Origin: Selaginella moellendorffii
Lineage: Eukaryota > Streptophyta > Lycopodiopsida > Selaginellales > Selaginellaceae
Assembly (NCBI RefSeq): GCF_000143415.4
Contig: NW_003314286.1
Span: 1,027,643-1,091,642 of the forward strand
Length of the DNA: 64,000 nt
Reading direction: 5' to 3'
Below are positions 55,871 through 64,000 of the stretch, one piece after another. A program made the translations under genes and the position numbers. Under the pieces are notes generated by a model. That model worked only from the letters and a program-made list of their open reading frames with translations, searched no databases and was not told where the DNA came from. Position 1 is the stretch's first letter. Every line of letters begins with the position of its first letter.

Positions 55871-57652
55871 ATGCTGGGAGCTGCCCAGCGATGGCGATGG
55901 CGTCTCCCGGCGTGGAATCTGGGAAGCAGGAGCTTGTATTCCACGCTCATGGGTATGTTCTTGCGAAATGTAGGTGGATTGAGCTGGAGACATGGATTTT
56001 CTATCTCCAGACAAGCATGCGCCCATTCCCGACGATATTTTGCGAATTTTGGAGAAGAGAATGATCTCTATTGAAGACCGCCATGCCTGTCTTTCCAAAG
56101 CGCTTCTAGAGGTAAAGTGTAGATTCGGATTTCGTCCTTGAAAATACGATCGTGAATGATTTCAGCCTGGGATTGCGTCAGACGAGCTGATCAAGATGAA
56201 CAAGGAGCTTCGTAAGCTGGATTACTCCGTGGATATGATCAAGGCGCTGAGAGCCAAAGAAAAGGTTTGACGACTAAAGTTTGGGAAAAAGAGACTCTTT
56301 GGTTGAATGCAGGAAGTAATTGGCTTGAAAGAATTGGTAAAAGAGTCCGTTGAAGACGAAGAAATGCGTAGGCTGGCCTCTGGAGAACTTCAAACGGCCA
56401 CCAGAGAAGTGAGAGATGCTCAGCACGATGTTCTCCTGAAGCTTATTCCTAAAGATGAAGCTGATAGCAGAGGTTGTATTCTCGAAGTCAGAGCAGGCAA
56501 GTGCAACCCATAGGCTTCATGTTTGATATGTTTCATCTATCTTTTAGGAGCTGGAGGTGACGAAGCGTCAATTTTTGCATCTGATCTCTTCAAAATGTAG
56601 GCACGTCTTTCTGGTGTATGCCGAATGCTTATTGGATTTCTATGAATGCTCTCAGGTATGAGAAATACGCTGCAAACAACTCATGGAGGTTTGAAGTTCT
56701 GAGCATTACTACCACCGACACCCGAGGTTACAAGGTAACTATCCGGTTCTCCACGGGCGTATCTAAGCTTGTCTTTATAGGAGGCTAGTGCTGTAATATC
56801 TGGAGATGATGTTTATGGAGCTCTGAAGTTCGAAAGTGGCGTTCATCGCGTCCAGGTACGAAAGTAATTACCGTGGTTTCATTTTTTTTATATGCATCCG
56901 TGTGCAGCGTGTTCCTGTCACTGAGAAGGCTGGGCGTATACACACAAGTACTGCGTCAGTCGCTATTCTTCCCGAAGCGAATGAGGTTCACTCCAGGTTT
57001 ACTAAACCTTTGCACTTGCATAGACCATTGATACATTTTATTTTATTTTTCTCGTTTTTCTGTTGCTGAAGTTTGACTATGCTGACAGGTTGATGTCGAG
57101 ATCCGTAATGACGAGATAAAGATAGACACTTACCGAGCTGGTGGAGCCGGTGGACAGCATGTAAATACTACCTGCAGCGCAGTCCGAGTTACCCACGCTC
57201 CAACAGGTATCGTGGTCGCAATCCAAGACGAACGCTCTCAACACAAGGTAGGCCGTTCAACACGCGTGCTTTGCTACAACTGAGCTGAGATTGTATAGAA
57301 CAAAGCAAAAGCTTTGAGTATTTTATATGCTAGGCTGTACGAGCTCGAGCGGTCCCGAGCAGCGGCAAGTCGGTCTGAATTACGACAAGATCAGGTAATT
57401 CAGTTTATTGTCGCAGAACGTTATTTTCTCTACTTTTATAAATTGTCACTCCAGATCGGCTCAAGCGACAGATCGGAGCGCATAAGAACGTATAACTTTC
57501 CCCAAGGTCGGGTAACTGATCATCGAGTGGGAGTGACGCAACACTCGATTGAGCAAATTATGGAGGGGATTGGTCTGGAAATTTTTGTGAATGCGCTCAA
57601 GATGCAGCACGAAGCGAGCGCTTTGGCGTCGCTCAAAGCTGCAGCAGCTTGA
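55871..57652 (+). CDS. Organellar peptide chain release factor 1
   Basis: Eleven exons (55871-55952, 56011-56111, 56166-56264, 56313-56496, 56548-56596, 56656-56734, 56781-56855, 56908-56985, 57089-57247, 57299-57394, 57455-57652) sum exactly to 399 residues. It releases peptides at UAA and UAG codons. The stop-codon-reading tripeptide PVT (226-228) lies in [19 protein letters not shown], and the catalytic GGQ (270-272) in [24 protein letters not shown] closes the domain. The N-terminus ([20 protein letters not shown]) is an Arg/Ser-rich presequence that suggests mitochondria; a plastid location is not excluded. The intron at 56497-56547 has a GC donor within VRAGAGGDEA. AGGGTTAAAATG places a telo-box-like motif right at the start. 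Confidence 0.95.
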
Positions 57653-57957
57653 CTACCCATAAGTTTCACTTTTTTTTTCTTCCTATGTTTTTTTAACGTG
57701 TCAGATGTTGACAATTGGAAGCATTTGTTTGAACGTCAGGTGAGTGTTCTATTATAAATGGCAACAGCACTGACTTGTTTCCATGCACAGGACCGTCATC
57801 GGATCAATGAGCGTGGACGGCACGAAGCTGATCATGTAGGCCTCTTTCGTGCGACGATGTGAGCTAAAAAATGGAGTGGGGGAAGTCAGAGGTGCCAGGC
57901 CACCTACTTAAACGTTTCTCCTGAAAGAATCAACATCTTGGTCAGTAGCAGAGGAGG

Positions 57958-58692
57958 ATGGTTGATGAAATGACGGCTGCCGATGGGACGCTACGGGTGG
58001 TTTCTTTTCCTTGGTGCATTAAGTTCCGGAGCGTTTGCAAGAATCTCTTGAAGCGGATGAAACTCATCGGTAGAAGGTCGTCAACTCGTGGGGTGCTGGT
58101 GAAGAGGAGCAGCAACAGCAGCAACAAGCACATGATCAGTTGGACAGCGAGCTTTGCATACAGGCAGCAGCAGAAGCAAAAGCTCAAGAAGTCGGGAAGC
58201 AGTTTATGGTCGTTTGGTGGCTACAGCAAACTCAAGAACAGTGATAGCTGCACGGAAGCTTTAGATCGCCAGGAAGTCGTCCACCGCAACTTAGAGGACT
58301 CTCAGGCTTCGTCCAGCAGCTTCTCGTTCAAGAATGATGCGGAGAACCTTGGGCATGGCAAAGGCAAGGAGATTTTGTCACCGCATCCTGGCGTGCAGCG
58401 CAGCGAGGCTATGAAGCTCAAATCGAGGTGGGACGAAGTGGTGGAGATGGTTGTAGCGGACAGCTTTGATGATTTGGTGGACTTGGAGGAATTTCTGGGC
58501 TACTATATGCTGCTGAATTGCCCCGTCTTTCGAGCCATGGTGCAGAGGTTTTTTAGCGAGTTTTGTGTGGAGTTTTGCGAGGACGAGGAGCTTCTAGCCG
58601 TCAGCTTGTTCGTCCCAGAAATGCAGGATTTTCCCTCTTTTGGGAATTCTTCTGAGAGGGAATTAGAATGCTTGCCGCCATCGCCTTGCTAG
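57958..58692 (+). CDS. OVATE-domain family-like protein
   Basis: A single exon of 244 residues. The N-terminus is basic and Ser-rich (LLKRMKLIGRRSSTRGVLVK), as in OVATE family proteins. The conserved domain lies at about 150-205: RWDEVVEMVVADSFDDLVDLEEFLGYYMLLNCPVFRAMVQRFF. It shares the family spacing of an EM motif, a DLEExLxxYxxLN stretch and a final helix. OVATE proteins (OFPs) act as transcriptional repressors with KNOX/BELL partners and affect growth. The match is partial, and the DPYxDFxxSM start of the domain is weak. An alternative start at codon 5 is possible. Confidence 0.7.
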   Translation: MVDEMTAADGTLRVVSFPWCIKFRSVCKNLLKRMKLIGRRSSTRGVLVKRSSNSSNKHMISWTASFAYRQQQKQKLKKSGSSLWSFGGYSKLKNSDSCTEALDRQEVVHRNLEDSQASSSSFSFKNDAENLGHGKGKEILSPHPGVQRSEAMKLKSRWDEVVEMVVADSFDDLVDLEEFLGYYMLLNCPVFRAMVQRFFSEFCVEFCEDEELLAVSLFVPEMQDFPSFGNSSERELECLPPSPC

Positions 58693-59286
58693 TTTAAAGG
58701 AATAACGTTTCTCGCTCCTAAAGAGAAAAAAGAGAAAACATCGGTCTAGTAAAGCATATTTTCACCATAATGTATAAGGTAGAAAATAAATATGCACTCC
58801 ATGACTTTTACTTTACATTTTAAAAAGTTTCTAAAATATTAAAGAGTCTTACCTCCATAAAGGTTTGAATAAACAATAGATTAGTTTTGGTTTAAACCAG
58901 ACGAAAAGGTCGCCTCTTGCTACTCACAAGAAAAAAGTACCAGTCACTGAAAGTTTCACCTCTCCTCATCTCTCAGGAATCCACCTCTTTTGGTTTAAGC
59001 TTAATTTCGCCACAACCAGCTTGCTCTTGCTGCTCCGCCCAGCACGAGTTTGTGCTAGCCCGCACGACAAAAACAAAATAGATTTTGCCCTTGTTGTAAA
59101 CTCTGTATGGATCAGCAGGAAATCTGATCCAGAAGATAATCTTGTTGTGGGCTAGTGACATGGATTAAGTGGTCTAAAGTCTCTTCCGTACTAAAGCCTT
59201 AAAAAGCTTTTCACAGAAGTTTAAGTTAAAACAGAATGCCGCATGGATTGTGCATTGCCATGAGGCCTTGCGCAGATTTTACTCAT
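58693..59286. other. Intergenic region
   Basis: No coding sequence was recognised. A minus-strand frame at 58973-59161 shows no family similarity. The region ends in a near-perfect inverted repeat listed separately. Confidence 0.5.
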
Positions 59287-59359
59287 AAAATATACTTTAC
59301 ATTCCAACAAATATTCTGATATGGTATCAGAATATTTGTTTGAATGTAAAGTATATTTT
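59287..59359. repeat. 35-bp near-perfect inverted repeat, 3-base loop
   Basis: Positions 59287-59321 and 59325-59359 are reverse complements over 35 bases with a single mismatch, separated by TGG. The flanks both carry CAT (59284-59286 and 59360-59362), which could be a 3-base target duplication. The arms are AT-rich. It may be a tiny foldback (MITE-like) insertion or a cruciform-forming element, 51 bases before the Dof-like start codon. Confidence 0.9.
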
Positions 59360-59410
59360 CATCGCCCTTAATAGCATACCTAGATTATTTGGTACAGTAA
59401 GAAGAGAAAA

Positions 59411-60592
59411 ATGAGAGACGTGTTGGTCAAGGACATCCACCATCTCCAAAATTACCCAATCTTTGGTTCACAGACATCACAGCAGGCTTTTGCTACGTTT
59501 GGGAGCGTGGGGGAGCTCATGGCCTTCTTGCGACAGCAGCACCCGCTCTGCCCACACGGCTGCGATAGCTCGGCACTCACCAAGTTTGACTACTTCGAAA
59601 ACCACATGCTGATCCAGCCGCGCTACAAGTGCACGGTGTGCAAACGGCACTTCACCCTGGGTGGCACAATACGAGCGAAACGAGCCAAGAAAGAAGATGG
59701 CGGTCGTCCAAGGAAGAGACCCAAGAAGGAGCAGCAGCAGAACAAGTCAAGGGGGCAGTGTCTTCCTCGCGAGATGTTGCCTTCGTCGACGATTCCATCG
59801 GCCGCAACCAGTGGGAGTCGCGGTTGTGCATCCCCGCGCAGGGCAAGTCGCGGAGCTTCGAGGAGAACGGCGAGGCCATCACCAAGCACTACAGGTCAAT
59901 GCCCTAGTCAACTCGTGGTCCGGGATCAGTCGTTGCCAGTCAACGCCTGTGACCTCGAGGGATACGTGCAAGACGAGGAGATCTTCCAGGAGGTTGAGAA
60001 ATTGTGGTGTAAAATGGATTTGGAGGACAAGGGTCCTTCTGTGGAGGACGAGGAGAAGAACTTTCTCAGGGATTTCAATGTCGATGATGGTGATGATCGA
60101 GATTTACTACTGGGTCTTGAGGAGTTCAGCGGGGAGGACGAGGAGAAGAACTTTCTCAGGGATTTCAATGTCGATGATGGTGATGATCGAGATTTACTAC
60201 TGGGTCTTGAGGAGTTCAGCGGGGAGGACGAGGAGAAGAACTTTCTCAGGGATTTCAATGTCGATGATGGTGATGATCTAGATTTACTACTGGGTCTTGA
60301 GGAGTTCAGCGGGGAGTTCAGCGACCCACAGGGTCAGGGTGCTCGATTCGATTTGGGCAAGAAGCAAAACAATTTTGCCATGGAGTTGGTGCAGCAAATG
60401 GAGGAAGATTTTCCCGTCCCAGTAGTAGATGAGGAGAATGATTTCGCCATGGAGTTGGAGCGGGAAATTGAGGAAGCATCTACGACAGCAAAGGAGCAAG
60501 CAATGCTTGTATGGAGAAACGAAGTGCGCAAAATTCGGAATCAAGACAATCTCACATTTGGTGTTGGAAGTGCCCAAACTCTTAAATGCTGA
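59411..60592 (+). CDS. Divergent Dof-type zinc-finger protein with acidic repeats
   Basis: A single exon of 393 residues. Residues 47-90 look like a Dof finger: cysteines C47, C51, C74 and C77 with TKFDYFENHMLIQPRYKC and CKRHFTLGGTIR, against the canonical TKFCYYNNYxxxQPRxFC and CRRYWTxGGxLR. Spacing is CX3C-X22-CX2C rather than CX2C-X21-CX2C. A basic stretch RPRKRPKKEQQQNKSRG follows, a possible nuclear signal. Residues 212-301 are three almost identical acidic 30-residue repeats, which could be an activation domain. Dof proteins are plant transcription factors that bind AAAG. The degenerate finger leaves DNA binding uncertain. Confidence 0.7.
   Translation: MRDVLVKDIHHLQNYPIFGSQTSQQAFATFGSVGELMAFLRQQHPLCPHGCDSSALTKFDYFENHMLIQPRYKCTVCKRHFTLGGTIRAKRAKKEDGGRPRKRPKKEQQQNKSRGQCLPREMLPSSTIPSAATSGSRGCASPRRASRGASRRTARPSPSTTGQCPSQLVVRDQSLPVNACDLEGYVQDEEIFQEVEKLWCKMDLEDKGPSVEDEEKNFLRDFNVDDGDDRDLLLGLEEFSGEDEEKNFLRDFNVDDGDDRDLLLGLEEFSGEDEEKNFLRDFNVDDGDDLDLLLGLEEFSGEFSDPQGQGARFDLGKKQNNFAMELVQQMEEDFPVPVVDEENDFAMELEREIEEASTTAKEQAMLVWRNEVRKIRNQDNLTFGVGSAQTLKC
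60044..60313 (+). repeat. Three tandem 90-bp coding repeats
   Basis: Units 60044-60133, 60134-60223 and 60224-60313 are nearly identical; the third differs by GATCTAGAT versus GATCGAGAT. The phase is retained and each encodes EDEEKNFLRDFNVDDG and DLLLGLEEFSG. Such low divergence implies recent duplication. Confidence 0.97.
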
Positions 60593-60855
60593 TCGATCAG
60601 CAAAAAATGGATGATAAATGAAAAGCATTAGTGAATAGAAGTAATTTTGTTTTTGGAACAAGTTCATTAAGAGTTTTTCATGAAAAAAGACTCACCCATC
60701 CCTTGTGAAAGAAAGAAAAAAAGAAATTAGGGCGAATTAGGTCTCCATAAGGTCGTCCCCGGAGGCAGAGGAGCCGCGATGCTGTGATTGTCAACCGAGC
60801 AGGTATTCTGGTGGCACCAATCGCGCTCTCGCCGACAATGCAGCGATCGTCCTAG

Positions 60856-60888
60856 CGATCGATCGATCGATCGATCGCTCGCTCGCTC
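60856..60888 (+). repeat. (GATC)n/(GCTC)n simple repeat
   Basis: GATC repeats pass into GCTC repeats just upstream of the transporter start codon, within its probable 5' leader. Confidence 0.9.
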
Positions 60889-60905
60889 CGGAGAAGAGCA
60901 GAGAA

Positions 60906-62316
60906 ATGATCTGGGCAGGATTCGCGTACGCCGCGGGCGCCGCGATCGGCCACAGCTGCATCGATGCCAGCAGGAAATGGGCGTCCCAGCGCTTCTCGGA
61001 CCGCGAGCTCGTAGCTCTGGTGGCTCTCCTGGACGCGCTGCTCCTCTCCTCCATGGCGCTCCTCTCCGGCGGCTTCGATCTCTTCTCTTTGACGCGGCTG
61101 GACACCGAGTACGTCGCCGCGCTCCTCGTCACCGCGGCGATCAAGGCTCTGGTGGGGTTCATGTACCAGCGTGCTCTCCACGTCTCCCCTCTCTCGGTCA
61201 CTGTTCCTTATCTAGCTTTCACTCCAGTTCTTCTGGTTTTTACGAGCTATGTGATCATCAACGAGCTCCCGAGCTCGCAGGGGCTCATGGGAATCGTGGT
61301 GGTCACTCTCGGCGGCTACTTCCTCGCGCTTGATCACCCGGCGGAGGTGGAGGTGAAGAAATCCGACGAGCCCCCGGGCAAGATCGTCTCGATTCTTCCT
61401 TTGCTTCCTTGGAACTCGTCCAAGGCTTGTGACAAGGTCCCAAAGTTTTCCACCGATGGCGATGGTGTCGTGCTGGATCTCAGTGAGAAGAACTCCCCTC
61501 CGGTGGCGATTCCTGGAGGGAATTCTTCCTGGTGGCCACAGATTCAATGGTAAAGATTTCTCTCTTTTTTTCTTCGCTTTTCCTGTTCTAAAGTTTGCAA
61601 AAGGGAAGAGGGGACGCTTCTCATGCTGGGTGTTGCAGCGTTACTGAGCATAAGTAACAGGTTCGTTTTCTCGAGATTCATTTATGGCTTCTTAGCTCCA
61701 TTGTCTTTGCAGCCTTGACAAAATGGCTGGTCACTTGGCACCATCGCTTCTCAATTTTGCTGCTCTCCAACGAGGCTTTACGGCCGTTCCCGTGGTTTTA
61801 TATCTACTTGTCACAAGGTTGGCTTGTTTATCTCTCTCAGGTGATAGCTTAGCTGACTCCTGCGTTCTCTTTTACAGCCCAAAGTCGTTCTCGCTTTTGA
61901 TTCACTTCTTTCCAGTGCTGCTGGCCATCTCTCTGTTTGAGGTTGTAGCCTTCATTTGCTACCTCAAGAGCTTGGAGATCCTGCTCGTCTCGTACGCTGT
62001 TGCGGTAAGCAATCTCTTCAATCTTCTCTTCTCTTTTCTCCATTTCTTTGGTCTTTTCTCTCCTTTGTTTCTGGCTCAAGAAAAGCAAACCGGGGACTTT
62101 TCTAATGCGGACTTTGAGTGCAGGCTAAGCGCAGCAACGTGCTACTCTCAGTTTTGATAGGAAGAGTGATGTTCAAGGTAGGAAATGGTCGTCCTGCAGC
62201 GTTTGGAATTGTCTTCCTTTTGACTCGTTTGACGTCCTTTGCAGGAAAAGATATGGAGGCGATTGCCATTCATTTTGATGATGGTTGGCGGAATGACGCT
62301 CATTTTGCTGGCTTAA
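60906..62316 (+). CDS. EamA/DMT-superfamily membrane transporter-like protein
   Basis: Six exons (60906-61549, 61604-61660, 61713-61817, 61878-62004, 62124-62177, 62245-62316) give 352 residues. About nine to ten hydrophobic segments are visible, including LVALVALLDALLLSSMALLS, YVAALLVTAAIKALVGFM and FFPVLLAISLFEVVAFICYL. A hydrophilic loop (SDEPPGKIV to SSWWPQIQW) splits the two five-helix halves, as in drug/metabolite transporters. The second half has the EamA feature LLSVLIGRVMFKEKIWRRL. Substrate and membrane cannot be told from sequence. SecE follows after 137 bases on the same strand. Confidence 0.85.
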
Positions 62317-62453
62317 AGCGAATTTCGTTTGTTCCTCTGCGCTGGTAAACCCTAAACCTCGAACAAAAGGAGGAGGGCGAAGAAAATTCTTGTTAGTTTG
62401 AACTGTGGATATATCTTGTAAAAACTAGTCATTCTATTTTCTAGGGTTAGGTT

Positions 62454-62981
62454 ATGGGAGCACTGGGCTGGACAAGGGCGGATTTTCTTCCCCCTCTCCC
62501 TCCCTCGCCATGGCCATCGCCATCGCCATCGCGGCACAAGATTTCGCTCTTCTTGACAAATGGGAGAAATGCGCCCGCGAGGAGGACCCGCTTGTGCTCC
62601 CAGTCGTCATCCAAGCAGGAATCTGGCGCAGAGGAATCCGCGCGCATCGTGCCTCTTGATTTGCCGGTCCAGGAAGGATCCCAGGAATCCCAGGACTCCT
62701 CAGCGCAGGGCGAGCTTCGACAAGCTCGCGGGCAGCAGGAGCAGCAAGAAATTGGCGAAGCTCTGCGGGAGCTGAGAAAGCAGGCCGCGCCATCGCCAAG
62801 CTCGGTGGGATTTTGGGAGGGATTGGCGCAGGAGATTGGGATGATCGAGTGGCCAAATCCGGGCAAAGTGTTTGGGACCACGGTGGTAGTCCTTAGCATC
62901 ATCTTTGCTTCCTCAATCGTGCTGCTCACTGTAAATTTCCTCCTGGCTGAGCTCTCGGACGTAGTCTTCAAGACCCAATAG
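62454..62981 (+). CDS. SECE1: Chloroplast preprotein translocase subunit SecE
   Basis: A single exon of 175 residues. Residues 1-60 are rich in Ser, Pro and Arg with few acids and resemble a transit peptide. A hydrophilic Gln/Glu linker follows. The SecE core begins GFWEGLAQEIGMIEWPNPGK, the family's conserved amphipathic helix, then a single membrane segment VVVLSIIFASSIVLLTVNFL and LLAELSDVVF. SecE with SecY and SecA moves proteins into thylakoids. CTAGGGTTAG lies 4 bases before the ATG. Confidence 0.93.
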   Translation: MGALGWTRADFLPPLPPSPWPSPSPSRHKISLFLTNGRNAPARRTRLCSQSSSKQESGAEESARIVPLDLPVQEGSQESQDSSAQGELRQARGQQEQQEIGEALRELRKQAAPSPSSVGFWEGLAQEIGMIEWPNPGKVFGTTVVVLSIIFASSIVLLTVNFLLAELSDVVFKTQ

Positions 62982-63327
62982 AGATAACGCGCCAATGAGG
63001 TGGCACCGTGTGGCGCCTTTCATGCTGACACGGCTGCTGTGTCATCATCAATTTTGCCACCTTTTGGAAAAACAAAGCTTTGCCTCAAATTTTTCTTTTC
63101 GCAATTCTCACAGAAAATCCACAGTAAAAACCTGCGAGTGTACAATCTTGGAAAAACCGCGTTGTTTCTTTATATATGTATTTACGTATGTTGTTGAAAC
63201 TCTTCTTCTAGTAGGATTGTTGTTGGTCGATCGTTGTCTCGCTCTCCAAGAACCAAAAAAAAAAAAACACAAAATAATCCTCTTCTCAGGGGAAAAGGAG
63301 AAGAGAAAGCAATACCTCCACAGCGAT
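62982..63327. other. Convergent intergenic region
   Basis: This lies between the ends of SecE and the DUF506 gene. It contains TA-rich ATATATGTATTTACG near 63170 and a poly-A tract at 63258. No coding sequence is recognised. Confidence 0.5.
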
Positions 63328-64000
63328 TCACTCGATATAAGATAGGATCGATCGTCGCTGATACTCTGGAGAGGTGGCAGCAGCGCTGTTGTGTCTGCCT
63401 CTGGATTGAGCTCGAGCTGCCGTGGCCGGGGCGCATCTGTCCATCGCCAGACACGCTTTTGTCCGCTTGAGCTGCTCGTAGCATCCCTTTCTATCCGCCA
63501 CCACACCACTGTTATTGTCCCTGTTGTTGTTTGTGGTGGTGTTCTTGGAGGACCCATCACTGGCACGAACAGCCGCTGCCCTGTCCGATCCCGGCCCCAG
63601 CAATCCTATCTCTCTGTCGTAAGGCGACAGCCACTTGGCGGAGACGTAGTCGAAGGTCCTCCATGGCGGCAGGTGCATCGCGTTCTGCTTGAGCGAGAAC
63701 TTGGCGGCGTCAGACATCACCTGTAAGACCTGGCGCAGCCTCCGAGGGGTGGCGACCAGGGGCGCGGGGAGAATCCTCACGGCCGCCCTGTAGCTCTGGA
63801 TCGGCCGGGCAATCTCGAAGTGCGACTGGAAGTCGAGGTCCACAATGAGGCGCTCCGGGGAGGAACCCGAGCCGGATGGCGGGGAGGTTTCGACGTCGAT
63901 GTACTCGTACTCGCCTGGAAAGATGGACCACGAAGAAGTTTGTGAGTTGCGAGTGACTTAAGTTGTGTGTGAGGTACCTACCTCCAGGAACTCGTCCCAC
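63328..64000 (-). CDS. DUF506 (PDDEXK-like) family protein, 5' part outside window
   Basis: The last exon (63328-63914) and 19 bases of the previous exon (63982-64000) are present. The joined frame reads EYEYIDVE, then LIVDLDFQSHFEIARPIQSY, LPAPLVATPRRLRQVLQVM, AAKFSLKQNAMHLPPWRTFDYVSAKWLSP, the conserved C-terminal half of plant DUF506. Members have a nuclease-like fold and a poorly known role. After the domain comes a Ser/Asn/Arg-rich tail with NTTTNNNRDNN. The upstream exons lie beyond the right edge, so length and start are unknown. Confidence 0.88.

Noticed and set aside
58973-59161. 62-residue minus-strand frame
   Set aside because: No family similarity, no splice partners and no promoter features could be supported.

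Overview
The window is nuclear plant DNA. Nearly every gene is split by very short introns (mostly 50 to 110 bases), genes lie 60 to 300 bases apart on both strands, and the set is plant-typical: PLS-type PPR genes, HVA22, OVATE, a Dof-like finger, a chloroplast SecE, DUF506 and DUF1068. Tiny introns, compact gene islands and AT-rich decayed LTR retrotransposons fit a lycophyte such as Selaginella best; this is an inference, since no organellar or rDNA marker is present.

Layout. 1-6.0 kb is repeat territory: a GAGATGGAGTCC-type minisatellite, then a heavily mutated Ty3/gypsy retrotransposon on the plus strand. 6.1-8.8 kb holds a DUF1068 gene and a convergent SNAP43 gene. 8.9-17.1 kb is AT-rich and gene-free. 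It contains a possible gag relic, a minus-strand Ty3/gypsy relic whose gag portion exists in tandem copies of about 700 bases, and a 100-N assembly gap. 17.1-19.6 kb carries a small BolA paralogue and an intronless LRR receptor-like protein. 19.6-23.6 kb is an apparently non-coding, GC-normal stretch. From 23.6 to 64 kb genes are dense: BUD32 kinase, BolA4, peroxisomal acyl-CoA oxidase, HVA22, pyruvate decarboxylase, two PPR genes in tandem, a second HVA22, tRNA-Arg(UCU), GDSL lipase, an unknown 424-residue protein, an ABC1 kinase, an intronless SIN3-like protein, a coiled-coil protein, ribosomal protein S8, a RINGv membrane E3 ligase, an intronless USP protease, glutathionyl-hydroquinone reductase, an organellar release factor 1, an OVATE protein, a Dof-like protein with three internal repeats, an EamA-type transporter, SecE and a DUF506 gene cut by the window edge.

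Most neighbours are unrelated housekeeping genes. Gene relationships that do matter are two BolA4-type genes about 7 kb apart, two HVA22 genes with identical intron positions, two adjacent PPR genes separated by a canonical intron, BolA4 and BUD32 head-to-tail with 62 bases between coding regions, and convergent RINGv and USP genes whose stop codons are 16 bases apart. Splice junctions were set by hand from GT/AG (or GC/AG) signals, reading-frame continuity and family similarity. For most multi-exon genes the exon lengths sum exactly to an open frame. Four introns need a GC donor to keep conserved protein sequence in frame.
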